Source of the DNA: Babylonia areolata
Lineage: Eukaryota; Mollusca; Gastropoda; Neogastropoda; Buccinidae
Length of the DNA: 64,000 bases
Assembly: GCF_041734735.1 (NCBI RefSeq)
Contig: NC_134876.1
Span: forward strand, 95,587,586-95,651,585
Reading direction: 5' to 3'
Below are positions 21,780-34,562 of this stretch, in pieces (position 1 is the first letter of the stretch; every line of letters starts with the position of its first letter). The position numbers were made by a program, and so were the translations under genes. Below the pieces are notes generated by a model. The model was given only the letters and a program-made list of their open reading frames with translations, ran no database searches and had not been told where the DNA came from.

Positions 21780-22265
21780 GATATGTGTCATCTATAGTTA
21801 CATTTATCTTCAGATTAATGACAAATGGTTGTAATGATGTGTGTCATCCATAGTTGTTGTATCTTCAGATTAATGACAAATAATCTTAATGATTTGTGTC
21901 ATCCATAGCGCCATAACCTTCAGATTAATGACAAATAATTATAATGATATATCTCATCCATAGTTGTAGTTATCTTCAGATTAATGACATATAATTATAA
22001 TGGTACATGTCATCCATAGTTGTAGTTATCTTCAGATCAGTGACAAATTTTTGTAATGATGTGTCATCCATTGTTGTAGTTATCTTCAGACAAATTACAA
22101 ATGATTACAATGATATGTGTCATCCATAGTGCCATTACCTTCAGATTAATGAAAAATAATTTTGGTGATATGTGTCATCCACAGTTGTTGTTATCTTCAG
22201 ATTAATGAGAGATATTTTCAAAGATATGTGTCATCCATAGTGCCTTTATCTTCAGATTAATGACA
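21780..22265. repeat. About 60-bp minisatellite
   Basis: About eight diverged units with core gtgtcatccatagttgtagt and atcttcagattaatgacaaa. Confidence 0.9.
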
Positions 22266-22539
22266 TAGACTTTAATCATCCACAGAAGAAGAAGGTGTAC
22301 TAGTCTTCTTTTCTTTTTTTTTCTTTTTTTTAAACAGTTTTTTCAAAATTATTTAAAACTGAAAGAAAATAAACATAATTGTCAGAAACATTGACAGTAG
22401 GTTTGGAGTATATCACTGCAATAAATCTATTGATATTTGTGTGCTTATTACTACAAGAAATATGGTGATGTCTGTGTCAGTGTGTGTTGATTCTATCACA
22501 ACAATAAATATTATCTCAGTTTGCTGATTATTGCTTTAT

Positions 22540-23425
22540 CAGTTATGGACCATTGCCATTTTAAACCTGGGTAACATGAAATATTGTTGCTTTATCAGTT
22601 ACGGACTATCGCTCATTCTCAAACCAGTGTAACATGAAATATTGTTGCTTTATCAGTTATGGACTGTTGCTCATTCCTAAACCTGTGTAACATGAAATAC
22701 TGTTGCTTTATCAGTTATGGACTATCACTCATTTTTAAACCAGGGTAACATGAAATATTGTGGACCTCCATAGCAACATCGTCATCCTCCTCCTCCTCCT
22801 CCTTCATCAACATCAATATAAACAAAACAGTCTCAAAGTCTGTGGCCTTTCATGCTCTGCTCTCATGGTGACCTCAGTTTCGATTCCCCTCCACTTCCGT
22901 GCTTGGGGTGAGTCCTGTCAATGTCTTCAGTGTCGGCAGATTCATGGGGGGCTGTTGTTTGGGGGACATGGTGGCAGTCTCCACTCTGGGAGGGACACAG
23001 TCTGGCTCCATGACTAAGTCATTATTGTTGTTAGTAGGGGGCTTAGTTGGTGGTGTCCTAAGTACGTTAAATGAGAACAGGCACCACTGAACACCACCGA
23101 AATAACTCAGCAGCAGTGCAGGGTCTCCTCTGGTATGTGGCCTCCTGGCTACCTAACATCGATGGTTCCCTGCGGACTGCAGACGCTGGAACTGTGACAG
23201 CCGAACCCGGGTGTGGCCGCGTATGGGGGAATCTAAATGAGCGGCGTGGTAGTAATGCCACTGAAACGGTGCAGATGGGGCAGAAAAAAACAACAAAACC
23301 AAAATAAAAAAACGTGAAATATTGTTTTATCAATTATGGACTATCACTCATTCTTAAACCACCTTAACATGAAATATTGTTGCTTTATCAGTTATGGACT
23401 ATCGCTCATTCCTAAAGATGGGAAG
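22540..23425. repeat. About 59-bp minisatellite interrupted by a retroposon
   Basis: Core ttgctttatcagttatggac and aacatgaaatattg. Units are at 22540-22761 and 23315-23425, with foreign sequence between. Confidence 0.9.
22762..23314 (+). mobile_element. Retroposon of 553 bp with A-rich tail and 11-bp target duplication
   Basis: Flanked by tgaaatattgt at 22751-22761 and 23315-23325, with an A-rich 3' tail at 23283-23312. gtttcgattccc near 22879 resembles a Pol III B box, so a tRNA-related SINE head is possible. No reverse transcriptase is present. Because the target is a tandem repeat, part of the duplication could pre-exist. Confidence 0.55.
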
Positions 23426-23432
23426 TTGACTA

Positions 23433-23627
23433 TTGTTACAAATGATCAATGATCTCAGACAAAACATGAAATATATTCAGTCAGGTGTGAATAAAGCAAT
23501 GTGTATTTTGCCTAGAAGATTAAATAAAAATGAATCAAGAGCAGAACTTGCTGTGGAGTGGTTTTCTGATCTGAACAGGAAACATATAGTTCCTGTGCTG
23601 GTTATCCCTGTATCCATTCATGCCGCT
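23433..23627. other. Short stretch with an unrecognised open frame
   Basis: A + strand frame reads MLQMINDLRQNMKYIQSGVN and on towards the TTAA-flanked element. It has no recognised motif and no clear splice sites. Probably non-coding. Confidence 0.3.
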
Positions 23628-23631
23628 TTAA

Positions 23632-23901
23632 CTCATTCAGCCCTCAGGGCATTCATTCAGCCCTCAGTCCCAGCAATGCCCTGGCATCAGCATTTGTTTT
23701 GTTAAAATGGTGTACATGTTACTGTATGTGCACACACCACAAACAAATGGAATGAACTTCTACAGAATTTCCAGCTGATGCAGTGTCCCAGCGTGTCAAT
23801 TTGGAGGAAAACCCTATCAATTTCAGGATATTTTCTTCGTTTTTCTGCATCAGTATGGCAGTGGAACTTGCCTGGCTGTAAAATCCCTAGGGTTGAATGG
23901 G
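23632..23901. mobile_element. TTAA-flanked MITE, piggyBac-like ends
   Basis: TTAA at 23628-23631 and 23902-23905 flanks imperfect inverted ends: ctcattcagccctcagggc on the left, and cccattcaaccctaggg when the right end is reversed. TTAA plus CCC-type ends are characteristic of piggyBac-related elements. There is no transposase frame. Confidence 0.6.
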
Positions 23902-23924
23902 TTAACAGTGGCAATGATTCTCAT

Positions 23925-25010
23925 TTTTCATTATGAAGGTGATGCATGGATTCACAGTGCTCAGTCATGATGGTTCAGATTGTCACATGTCATTATGAAG
24001 GTGATGCATGGATTCGCAGTGCTCAGTTAAGATGAGTCTCACATGGCATGAAGATAATAATAATGATAATAATAATGGTATTTATATAGCGCTGAATCTT
24101 GTGCAGAGACAAATAAAATTGTATCAATTCACAATGCTCAGTCATGGCGAGTCTCACATGGCATGAAGATAATGTATCAGTTCACAATGCTCAGTCATGG
24201 TGAGTCTCACATGGCATGAAGATAATGTATCAGTTCACAATGCTCAGTCATGGTGAGTCTCACATGGCATGAAGATAATGTATCAGTTCACAATGCTCAG
24301 TCATGGTGAGTCTCACATGGCATGAAGATAATGAATCAATTCACAATGCACAGTCATGGCGAGTCTCACATGGCATGAAGATAATGTATCAATTCACAAT
24401 GCTCAGTCATGGTGAGTCTCACATGGCATGAAGATAATGTATCAGTTCACAATGCTCAGTCATGGTGAGTCTCACATGGCATGAAGATAATGTATCAGTT
24501 CACAATGCTCAGTCATGGTGAGTCTCACATGGCATGAAGATAATGTATCAGTTCACAATGCTCAGTCATGGTGAGTCTCACATGGCATGAAGATAATGAA
24601 TCAATTCACAATGCACAGTCATGGCGAGTCTCACATGGCATGAAGATAATGTATCAGTTCACAATGCTCAGTCATGGTGAGTCTCACATGGCATGAAGAT
24701 AATGAATCAATTCACAATGCACAGTCATGGCAAGTCTCACATGGCATGAAGATAATGTATCAGTTCACAATGCTCAGTCATGGTGAGTCTCACATGGCAT
24801 GAAGATAATGTATCAGTTCACAATGCTCAGTCATGGTGAGTCTCACATGGCATGAAGATAATGTATCAGTTCACAATGCTCAGTCATGGCGAGACTCACA
24901 TGGCATGAAGATAATGTATCAGTTCACAATGCTCAGTCATGAGACTCACATGGCATGAAAATAATGTATCAATTCACAATGCTCAGTCATGAGTCTCACA
25001 TGTCATAATT
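23925..25010. repeat. About 57-bp minisatellite
   Basis: About 18 units with core gtgagtctcacatggcatga and atcagttcacaatgctcagt. At 24058-24118 it is interrupted by AAT-rich sequence with tatttatatagcgctgaatc, which resembles a SINE tail. Confidence 0.95.
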
Positions 25011-25219
25011 GGAATATTGTTTGTGCATTTTACAGGTGATGGTTGATTTCAGTGTGTGAGTGAACATAGACAGCAGCATGTGCTTGTGGTCAGTGGAACC
25101 AGGGCATTGTGATAGATTATACATAGTTCATATCATTTGGATAAAACAAAATGTGACTGTTGAGTCTAAAAACTGACAAATGGAGAAAGTCTATCAATTT
25201 TGGGGGCTGGGAAAAAAGA

Positions 25220-26578
25220 CTCAGTTTGACAAGTAGTGTTGATGTTTCTGATGACTGGTCTTTGGTAGGGAGTGTTACTGGTAGAAATGACTGACAATTA
25301 GTGTTGATTGACTGACAAGTAGTGTTGATGTTTCTGATGACTGGTCTTTGGTAGGGAGTGTTACTGGTAGAAATGACTGACAAGTAGTGTTGATGTTTCT
25401 GATGACTGGTCTTTGGTAGGGAGTGTTACTGGTAGAAATGACTGACAAGTAGTGTTGATGTTTTTGATGACTGGTCTTTGGTAGGGAGTGTTACTGGTAG
25501 AAATGACTGACAGGTAGTGTTGATGATGTTTCTGATGACTGGTCTTTGGTAGGGAGTGTTACTGGTAGAAATGACTGACAGGTAGTGTTGATGATGTTTC
25601 TGATGACTGGTCTTTGGTACGGAGTGTTACTGGTAGAAATGACTGACAAGTAGTGTTGATGATGTTTCTGATGACTGGTCTTTGGTAGGGAGTGTTACTG
25701 GTAGAAATGACTGACAAGTAGTGTTGATGTTTTTGGTGACTGGTCTTTGGTAGGGAGTGTTACTGGTAGAAATGGCTGACAAGTAGTGTTGATGATGTTT
25801 CTGATGACTGGTCTTTGGTAGGGAGTGTTACTGGTAGAAATGACTGACAAGTAGTGTTGATGATGTTTCTGATGACTGGTCTTTGGTAGGGAGTGTTACT
25901 GGTAGAAATGACTGACAAGTAGTGTTGATGATGTTTCTGATGACTGGTCTTTGGTAGGGAGTGTTACTGGTAGAAATGACTGACAAGTAGTGTTGATGTT
26001 TTTGATGACTGGTCTTTGGTAGGGAGTGTTACTGGTAGAAATGACTGACAAGTAGTGTTGATGATGTTTCTGATGACTGGTCTTTGGTAGGGAGTGTTAC
26101 TGGTAGAAATGACTGACAAGTAGTGTTGATGATGTTTCTGATGACTGGTCTTTGGTAGGGAGTGTTACTGGTAGAAATGACTGACAAGTAGTGTTGATGA
26201 TGTTTCTGATGACTGGTCTTTGGTAGGGAGTGTTACTGGTAGAAATGACTGACAAGTAGTGTTGATGTTTTTGATGACTGGTCTTTGGTAGGGAGTGTTA
26301 CTGGTAGAAATGACTGACAAGTAGTGTTGATGTTTTTGATGACTGGTCTTTGGTAGGGAGTGTTACTGGTAGAAATGACTGACAAGTAGTGTTGATGATG
26401 TTTCTGATGACTGGTCTTTGGTAGGGAGTGTTACTGGTAGAAATGACTGACAAGTAGTGTTGATGATGTTTCTGATGACTGGTCTTTGGTAGGGAGTGTT
26501 ACTGGTAGAAATGACTGACAAGTAGTGTTGATGATGTTTCTGATGACTGGTCTTTGGTAGGGAGTGTTACTGGAAGAA
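25220..26578. repeat. About 65-70-bp minisatellite
   Basis: About 20 units with core tggtctttggtagggagtgt and actggtagaaatgactgaca. They differ mainly by gatgatgtt against gatgtt, and identity is high. Confidence 0.95.
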
Positions 26579-26589
26579 ATGACAGCGGG

Positions 26590-27715
26590 GTCAAGGCAGG
26601 ACCTGTGGTCATAACTTCTCTCTAGTCCTGTCTTACTTCCTGTCTTACCTCCACTGTCAGACATAACTTCTCTCTAGTCCTTTCTTGCCTCTGCTGTCAA
26701 TCATAACTTCTTTCCAGTCCTGTCTTACCTCTGCTGTCAATCATAACTTCCCTCTTGTCCTGTTTTACCTCTGCTGTCAATCATAACTTCTTTCCAGTCC
26801 TGTCATACCTCCGCTGTCAATTATAACTTCTCTCCTGTCCTGTCTTACCTCCGCTGTCAATCATAACTTCTCTCCAGTCCTGTCTTACCTCCGCTGTCAA
26901 TCATTACTTCTCTCTAGTCCTGTCTTACCTCCGCTGTCAATCATAACTTCTCTCTAGTCCTGTCTTACCTCCGCTGTCAATCATTACTTCTCTCTTGTCC
27001 TGTCTGTCTTCCGCTATCATGTCTTAACTTCTCTTTGGCCTTGCCTTACCTCCCCTGTCATGTTATGACTTCTTTGTACTTTTGCCTTAACTCACTCAGT
27101 ATGGCCAGTCCTCTTATCTCCTCTACACAGACCCCTCGGATGTCCATTGGGTGTCTCAATGACCCAACCTTTAGCTTCCGTTGTCAGAATTGTGGTATTC
27201 TTTGTCAACATTCACCTCTTCAGTATAAGAGCCTTCTGCTTGCAATATTTTGATGATGGTAATTGGGATGAAACACTGTCAACTTCGTCTCTTTCGCTGT
27301 TCATATGGAGGGAGTTAACTCTCGTGTCATTTCATGACTTTTCTGTAGTCTTGCCTTACCTTCCCTGTCATAACTTCTCTTCAGTCTTGCCTTACCTCCC
27401 CTGTCATAACTTCTCTTCAGTCTTGCCTTACCTCCCCTGTCATAACTTCTCTTCAGTCTTGCCTTACCTCCCCTGTCATAACTTCTCTTCAGTCTTGCCT
27501 TACCTCCCGTCATAACATAACTTCTCTTCAGTCTTGCCTTACCTCCCCTGTCATTATATAAATTCTTTTTAGTCATGTCTTACCTCCCCTGTCATTACAT
27601 AGCTGCTCTTCAGTCTTGCCTTACCTCCCCTGACATTTCATAACTACTTTAGTCTTGCCTTACCTCCCCTGTCATTACATAACTTCTCTTCAGTCTGGTC
27701 ATACCTCCCCTGCGC
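26590..27715. repeat. About 40-bp minisatellite split by a MITE
   Basis: Core cataacttctctctagtcct and gtcttacctccgctgtcaat to the left of 27087; core ataacttctcttcagtcttg and ccttacctcccctgt to the right of 27318. Confidence 0.9.
27091..27314. mobile_element. TTAA-flanked MITE inside a minisatellite
   Basis: TTAA at 27087-27090 and 27315-27318 with imperfect inverted ends (ctcactcagta on the left; ctccctccata when the right end is reversed). About 224 bp with no transposase. It disrupts the 40-bp array. Confidence 0.55.
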
Positions 27716-27904
27716 ACTGAAGAAGGACCTGTGGCCAGACATGTCGACATTTTAGGTCTGCATGTTCCAACAATGTGACTCTGGAATCACCCAGCCCTGT
27801 TGTCCATGTGTGTGTGTGTGTGTGTGTGTGTGTCAAGTCAAAGTCAGAATTTTATTTCCTGATGGTAAATTCAATTGCTTTTTTACATCAACTAATCAAG
27901 CCAT

Positions 27905-28750
27905 CAAGTTATCAAACTTGGTACAGTGCTCTGGTAGGTCATGGTCACAACATGAACCCTTCAGAGTCAGTCAGTGTTATCAAACTTGGTACGAGTCAGT
28001 CAGTGTTATCAAACTTGGTACAGTGCTCTGGTAGGTCATGGTCACAACATGAACCCTTCAGAGTCAGACAGCGTTATCAAACTTGGTACGAGTCAGACAA
28101 TGTTATCAAACTTGGTACAGTGCTCTGGTAGGTCATGGTCACAACATGAACCCTTCAGAGTCAGACAGTGTTATCAAACTTGGTACGAGTCAGTCAGTGT
28201 TATCAAACTTGGTACAGTGCTCTGGTAGGTCATGGTCACAACATGAACCCTTCAGAGTCAGACAGTGTTATCAAACTTGGTACAAGTCAGTGTTATCAAA
28301 CTTGGTGCAGTGCTCTGGAAGGGTGGTCACAACATGAACCCTTCAGAGTCAGACAGCGTTATCAAACTTGGTACGAGTCAGACAATGTTATCAAACTTGG
28401 TACAGTGCTCTGGTATGTCATGGTCACAACATGAACCCTTCAGAGTCAGACAGTGTTATCAAACTTGGTACGAGTCAGTGTTATCAAACTTGGTGCGAGT
28501 CAGACAGTGTTATCAAACTTGGTACGAGTCAGTCAGTGTTATCAAACTTGGTGCAGTGCTCTGGAAGGGTGGTCACAACATGAACCCTTCAGAGTCAGTC
28601 AGTGTTATCAAACCTGGTCTGGAAGGGTGGTCACAACATGAACCCTTCAGAGTCAGTCAGTGTTATCAAACTTGGTGCAGTGCTCTGGAAGGGTGGTCAC
28701 AACATGAACCCTTCAGAGTCAGTCAGTGTTATCAAACTTGGTACAGTGCT
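27905..28750. repeat. Minisatellite with two alternating unit lengths
   Basis: Core tcagtgttatcaaacttggt, with or without acagtgctctggtaggtcat and ggtcacaacatgaacccttc, giving short (about 30 bp) and long (about 80 bp) units. Confidence 0.95.
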
Positions 28751-29144
28751 CTGGTCGGTCTGGTGGCTAAATACTGTGTCATGTGTGTGTATACATATGC
28801 TTATGTGTGTTGTAGAATGCATGAAAACCATGAAGATATTTTCTTCTTTGGCTGCCCATCTGCCCTCCTCTTCACACCAGCTCACAAAGCTTAATGCCGC
28901 TTTCAATATGTCCATCATTTTATTTCACCAGATTTTTTTTTTTCAACAGTCCAGATCTATGCAAGGCATGTAAACTGTTTCTGGTTCTTCTTTTCAAAAT
29001 GTGAAGAGGAGAAAAAAAAAGAAAAAAAAAAAGAGAAAAGAAATCAGCTGCAGAATCTGTGCTGGTTGGTGTCACAAGGTTTCAGTGTTCCATGCAGACT
29101 TTCTGGAAGGGAAAATGATTAGTGTTCTGAACTTCATGTCTGTG
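28751..29144. other. Intergenic sequence, no gene seen
   Basis: Short poly-T and poly-A tracts (about 28927-28940 and 29011-29040). No supported coding segment. Confidence 0.6.
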
Positions 29145-29450
29145 TTGGTATCATCATTGTGTTGTTGTTGTCCAGTGACTGATGTATCATCATTGTGTTG
29201 TTGTTGTCCAGTGACTGATGTATCATCATTGTGTTGTTGCTGTCAGTTCAGTGACTGATGTATCATCATTGTGTTGTTGCTGTCAGTTCAGTGACTGATG
29301 TATCATCACTGTGTTGTGTTGTCCAGTGACTGATGTGTCATCATTGTGTTGTTGTTGTTATCAGTTCAGTGACTGGTGTATAATCACTGTGTTGTTGTTG
29401 TCCAGTGACTGATGTATCATCATTGTGTTGTTGTTGCTGTCAGTTCAGCG
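29145..29450. repeat. About 36-40-bp minisatellite
   Basis: Core gtccagtgactgatgtatca and tcattgtgttgttg, about eight units. Confidence 0.9.
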
Positions 29451-29499
29451 TTTACTGATCTGTGACTCGATCTGTCATCCTTCACACGTCAACTCGCAC

Positions 29500-30825
29500 A
29501 AAACATGATAAGGGTCACCCACATTATTACATGATAAAGGTCACACACATTATCATCACATGATGAGGTCATCCACATTATCATCACATGTTAAGCGTTA
29601 CCCACATTATCATCACATATGGGTCATCTACATGTTAAAACATGATAAGAGTCACCCACATTATCAGTACATGATAAGGTCACCCACATCATCATCACAT
29701 GATCAGGGTCATCCACATTATCACATGATCAGGGTCATCTACATGATGAAACATGATAAGGGTTACCCACATTATCAGAACATGAAAAGGGTCACCCACA
29801 TTATCAGAACACGATAAGGGTCACCCATATTATCAGAACATGATAAGTGTCGCCCATATTATCAGAACACGATAAGGGTCACCCATATTATCAGAACATG
29901 ATAAGTGTCACCCATATTATCAGAACATGATAAGGGTCACACACATTATCAGAACACGATAAGGGTCACACACATTATCAGAACATGATAAGGGTCACCC
30001 ACATTATCCGAACATGATAAGGGTCATCCACATTATCAGAACACGATAATGGTCACCCACATTATCAGAACACGATAAGGGTCACCCACATTATCAGAAC
30101 ATGAAAAGGGTCACGCACATTATCAGAACACGATAAGGGTCACACACATTATCAGAACACAATAAGGGTCACCCATATTATCAGAACACGATAAGGGTCA
30201 CCCACATTATCAGAACATGATAAGTGTCACTAACATTATCAGAACACGATAAGGGTCACCCACATGATCAGAACACGATAAGGGTCACCCACATTATCAG
30301 AACATGATAAGTGTTACTAACATTATCAGAACACGATAAGGGTCACCCACATTATCAGAACATGATAAAGGTCACCCACATTATCAGAACACGATAAGGG
30401 TCACCCATATTATCAGAACATGATAAGTGTCACCCATATTATCAGAACACGATAATGGTCACCCACATTATCAGAACACGATAAGTGTCACCCATATTAT
30501 CAGAATACGATAAGGGTCACCCACATTATCAGAACATGGTAAGTGTCACCCACATTATCAGAACATGATAAGCGTCACCCACATTATCAGAACACGATAA
30601 GTGTCACCCATATTAGAACACGATAAGGGTCACCCACATTATCAGAACATGATAAGTGTCACTAACATTATCAGAACATGATAAGTGTCACCCACATTAT
30701 CAGAACATGATAAGGGTCACCCATAAAATTATTATCATCCCGTAAGGGTCACCCACATTATCATCACATGATAGGGGTCATCCACATTACCAGAACGTGA
30801 TAAGGGTCATGTGCATGTTAAAACA
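29500..30825. repeat. About 30-bp minisatellite
   Basis: More than 40 units with core acattatcagaacacgataa then gggtcaccc. Contiguous copies with no unique spacers, so not a CRISPR array. Confidence 0.95.
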
Positions 30826-30834
30826 TCATCAAGT

Positions 30835-31160
30835 AGGTAGGAGGTAAGTAGGTGGGTAGGTAAACAGGTAAGTTGCTATGTAAGAAGGTAGGTGGATAGG
30901 TAAACAGGTAAGTTGATATGTAAGTAGGTAGGTGGATAGGTAAACAGGTAAGTTGATATGTAAGTAGGTAGGATAGGTAAACAGGTAAGTTGATATGTAA
31001 GTAGGTAGGACAGGTTAACAGGTAAGTTGATATGTAAGTAGGTAGGTGGATAGGTAAACAGGTAAGTTACTTACATATCAACTTACGTGTTTACTTATCC
31101 TACCTACTTACATATCAACTTACCTGTTTACCTATCCACCTACCTACTTACATATCAACA
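30835..31160. repeat. Minisatellite containing a large inverted repeat
   Basis: Direct units (core gtaagttgatatgtaagtag) run to about 31068. From 31069 to 31158 the same units occur in reverse complement (acttacatatcaacttac), giving arms of about 90 bp with almost no spacer. Confidence 0.9.
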
Positions 31161-31775
31161 GGTAAGTAGGAAGGTGGACAGGTAAGAAGGAAGGAAGGAA
31201 GGCGGATAGGTAAGAAGGAAGGAAGGTGGACAGGTAAGTAGGAAGGAAGGTGGATAGGTAAGTAGGAAGGTGAACAGGTATAGGTAAGAAGGAAGGTGGA
31301 CAGGTAAGAAGGAAGGAAGATGGACGGAAAGTTGGAAGGAAGGTGGATAGGTAAGTATGAAGGTGGACAGGTAAGAAGGAAGGAAGGTGGACAGGTAAGA
31401 AGGAAGGAGGGTGGACAGGTAAGAAGGAAGATAGGTGGGGAGAAGAAGGAAGGAAGGTGGACAGGTAAATAGGAAGGTGGACAGGTAAGAAGGAAAGAAG
31501 GTGGACAGGTAAGAAGGAAGGAAGGACTTAGGTGGATAGGTAAGCAGTAAGGAAGGTGGATGGATAAGTAGGAAGATAGGTGGGGAGGTAAGAAGGAAGG
31601 AAGGTACGTATGCAAATAGGTTGGTGGTTACGAAAGTAGGAAGGTGGGTGGATAAGTAGGAAGACAGGTGGGGAGGTAAGAAGTAAGATAGGTACGTATG
31701 TAAATAGGTTGGTGGTAACGTAAGTGGGAAGGTGGGTGGATAGGTAAGTAGGTAAGTGGATAGGTAAGAAGGAAA
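31160..31775. repeat. GGAA-rich minisatellite
   Basis: Units of about 20-30 bp with core aggaaggtggacaggtaaga, becoming more variable to the right. Confidence 0.9.
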
Positions 31776-33340
31776 CAACACACACACACAGTACAATTAT
31801 TTCGTACAGCTGGTGTCCACGCCGACCGTCAGGGTCATAGCACAGCCTACAGCTTCCTTCCCATAGACCTTTGGCACAAACAGGGAGGGTCTGCATTCCC
31901 CCTTTTGTATGATTTTCCTGCACATCCCTCAGTTTTTTTGGATTTTTGTTTTGTCGTTTTGTTGTTGTTTTCTTCTTTTTTTTTTTCAAGGAAGAACCGT
32001 GTGCACATCCGCGTCTCCATTTACTGTTGTTGTTGTTGTTGTTGTTTTTTCCCCCCAGATAATCGAAAGGCTAATATTTCGTCGTTGAAATCGCTGTCCC
32101 AATGACGAGAGGATTTTGAACAATTTTGGTTTCAAGTTTAGATATATGTGGTTTATAATTACACCCACCATTTGTGTTAGTCTTCTGTGTTTACTTTGAG
32201 CGTGTTTCTGGTCACATCTCTACCGTTACGTGTTCGAACTGATCCATTTATAAACTCTGCCGAAAAGTTGTCCGAACAAAGGCAGTGCAAACTCAGAAAA
32301 GCGAGTGAAGGTGTGGGCTGCCAATGATGTCATATGACCTACTTCTCGCTCTGCAAGTGACGAAAAGGTTCCCAACGAAAGCGGGCCTGCAAACACTCCC
32401 CATTTTGTTTGTGTTCGTGACGACATTGATTCACAGAATCACGACTATTCGACACAAAACGAAATGAACAAGCGCTCACACACGCTCGCGCGCGCGAGTA
32501 CGCACAATACAACAAGAGAGAGTGAGATCTTGGGGAAGTTGTAATTAAAACAAGAATTATGTGGAATAAGTGTCAAAATCTGATGAAATAATGGAAGAGG
32601 CAGAGAGAGAGACACAGAGAGACAGACAGACAGACAGAGAGACACAGACAGACAGAGAGGGGGGGGGGGGGGGGGTGGATTAATGAAAACGAAAATTCAC
32701 AGAAATTATGTCACAAATAATGAAACACAATGTATATACAATCAACTCGTTCACCGGCAGCAGAAAAGTCCCAAGGAACCTGACTGAAAAAAAAAAGTCT
32801 TCAAAGAATCAGCTGCACTACAATGTTCATCTGGTGGACACACAGCTAGTCGTGTCTTTCCTCGCACAACTAAAGAGAATAACCATTTTCTTCTTGTTTC
32901 CTTTTTCATCAGTTCCTCCAAACCGACTCAAAACAGCAACACTATGCAGCTGCCGTATGATGCAATATAGACCGGCATACATGTTTCGGTGTACTTATTA
33001 GAAACAACAGTGACAGAAAAAGTATCTTTGTCAACTGCAGCGAAAACGTGGAATTGATGTGGAGTTACTTTGTCAATCAGCAGGAAATTGTCTGCACATA
33101 CTGAGAGGTCTAAAACTGACCGTGGGAACTTCAAAGAACAATACTTTGTCGGTACATGGAACATTGCGATAAAATATTGTTTCCAAAGTATATTGATAGG
33201 CCCATATTTCTTTCCCACAAAAAAACAAACAAAACAACAACAGAAAAAAAACCCAACCAAACAACAACAACAACAACACAAAAAAACAACAACAACAAAA
33301 CAAAACAAAACAAAAAAACCAAAACAAAGAAAAACTGGCG
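31776..33340. other. Intergenic sequence, mostly unique, no gene seen
   Basis: Contains poly-T and GTT runs (31977-32046), short GA/CA-rich runs with a G homopolymer (about 32590-32676) and an A-rich CAA/ACAAC run (33220-33325). No exon-like segment could be supported on either strand. Confidence 0.55.
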
Positions 33341-33344
33341 GTTA

Positions 33345-33945
33345 ATCTGCGGCAAATTTCCAAGACAAGGTTTGATATGATAGTTATTGGAAGATAAACA
33401 GTCTGAGTCAAGACAAGGTTTGATATGATGGCTATTGGAAGATAAACAGTCTGAGTCAAGACAAGGTTTGATATGATGGTTATAGGAAGATAAGCAGTCT
33501 GAGTCAAGACAAGGTTTGAGATGATGGTTATAGGAAGATAAACAGTCTGAGTCAAGACAAGGTTTGAGATGATGGTTATAGGAAGATAAGCAATCTGAGT
33601 CAAGACAAGGTTTGATATGATGGTAATTGGAAGATAAGCAATCTGAGTCAAGACAAGGTTTGATATGATGGTAATTGGAAGATAAGCAATCTGAGTCAAG
33701 ACAAGGTTTGATATGATGGTTATTGGAAGATAAGCAGTCTGAGTCAAGACAAGGTTTGATATGATGGTTATTGGAAGATAAGCAGTCTGAGTCAAGACAA
33801 GGTTTGATATGATGGTTATTGGAAGATAAGCAGTCTGAGTCAAGACAAGGTTTGATATGATGGTTATTGGAAGATAAGCAGTCTGAGTCAAGACAAGGTT
33901 TGATATGATGGTTATTGGAAGATAAGCAGTCTGAGTCAAGACACC
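33345..33945. repeat. 48-bp minisatellite
   Basis: About 12 highly similar units with core gtctgagtcaagacaaggtt and tgatatgatggttattggaa. 48 is a multiple of three, which explains the long periodic minus-strand frames. Confidence 0.95.
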
Positions 33946-34014
33946 AGTGACATGGGTAGAATAGCATCATCATGTGAAGCATGTTGTACAGAGCAAGGTC
34001 ACATATAGATTGTC

Positions 34015-34510
34015 AGAGAGGTAACAGATCATGGTGACAGGCTGAACGTGGAGACAGATAACAGATCATGGTGACAGGCTGAACGTGGAGACAGATAACA
34101 GATCATGTTGACAGGCTGAACGTGGAGACAGATAACAGATCATGGTGACAGGCTGAACGTGGAGACAGATAACAGATCATGGTGAGTGGCTGAACGTGGA
34201 GAAAGATAACAGATCATAGTGACAGGCTGAACGTGGAGACAGATAACAGATCATGGTGACTGGTGACAGGCTGAACGTGGAGACAGATAACAGATCATGG
34301 TGACTGGTGACAGGCTGAACGTGGAGACAGATAACAGATCATAGTGACAGGCTGAACGTGGAGACAGATAACAGATCATGTTGACAGGCTGAACGTGGAG
34401 ACAGATAACAGATCATGGTGAGAGGCTGAACGTGGAGACAGATAACAGATCATGTTGACAGGCTGAACGTGGAGACAGATAACAGATCATGGTGAGTGGC
34501 TGAACGTGGA
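34015..34510. repeat. About 40-bp minisatellite
   Basis: Core gataacagatcatggtgaca and ggctgaacgtggagaca, about 12 units. Confidence 0.95.
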
Positions 34511-34562
34511 GACCTATGTCCTGCTTTCACAGCACAGAGACATTATCTTTGAAGCTTAGTCT

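Larger units (their letters stand above)
20679..22540 (+). other. Probable 3' UTR of gene 1
   Basis: No further coding sequence follows the stop. AATAAA occurs at 22368-22373, 22420-22425 and 22503-22508. If these are used, the 3' UTR is about 1.7-1.85 kb and includes the GT-rich array at 20725-21530 and the ATCTTCAGATTAATGA array. This is inference from motif positions only. Confidence 0.4.

Noticed and set aside
29500-30825. CRISPR-like regular direct repeats of about 30 bp
   Set aside because: Units are contiguous with no unique spacers, no cas genes exist, and the window is eukaryotic.
33073-33982. 280-codon minus-strand frames (DSCLSSNNHH and LTQTAYLPIT repeats)
   Set aside because: A 48-bp array is periodic in codons; two frames are open at once and run into a CAA-rich tract.
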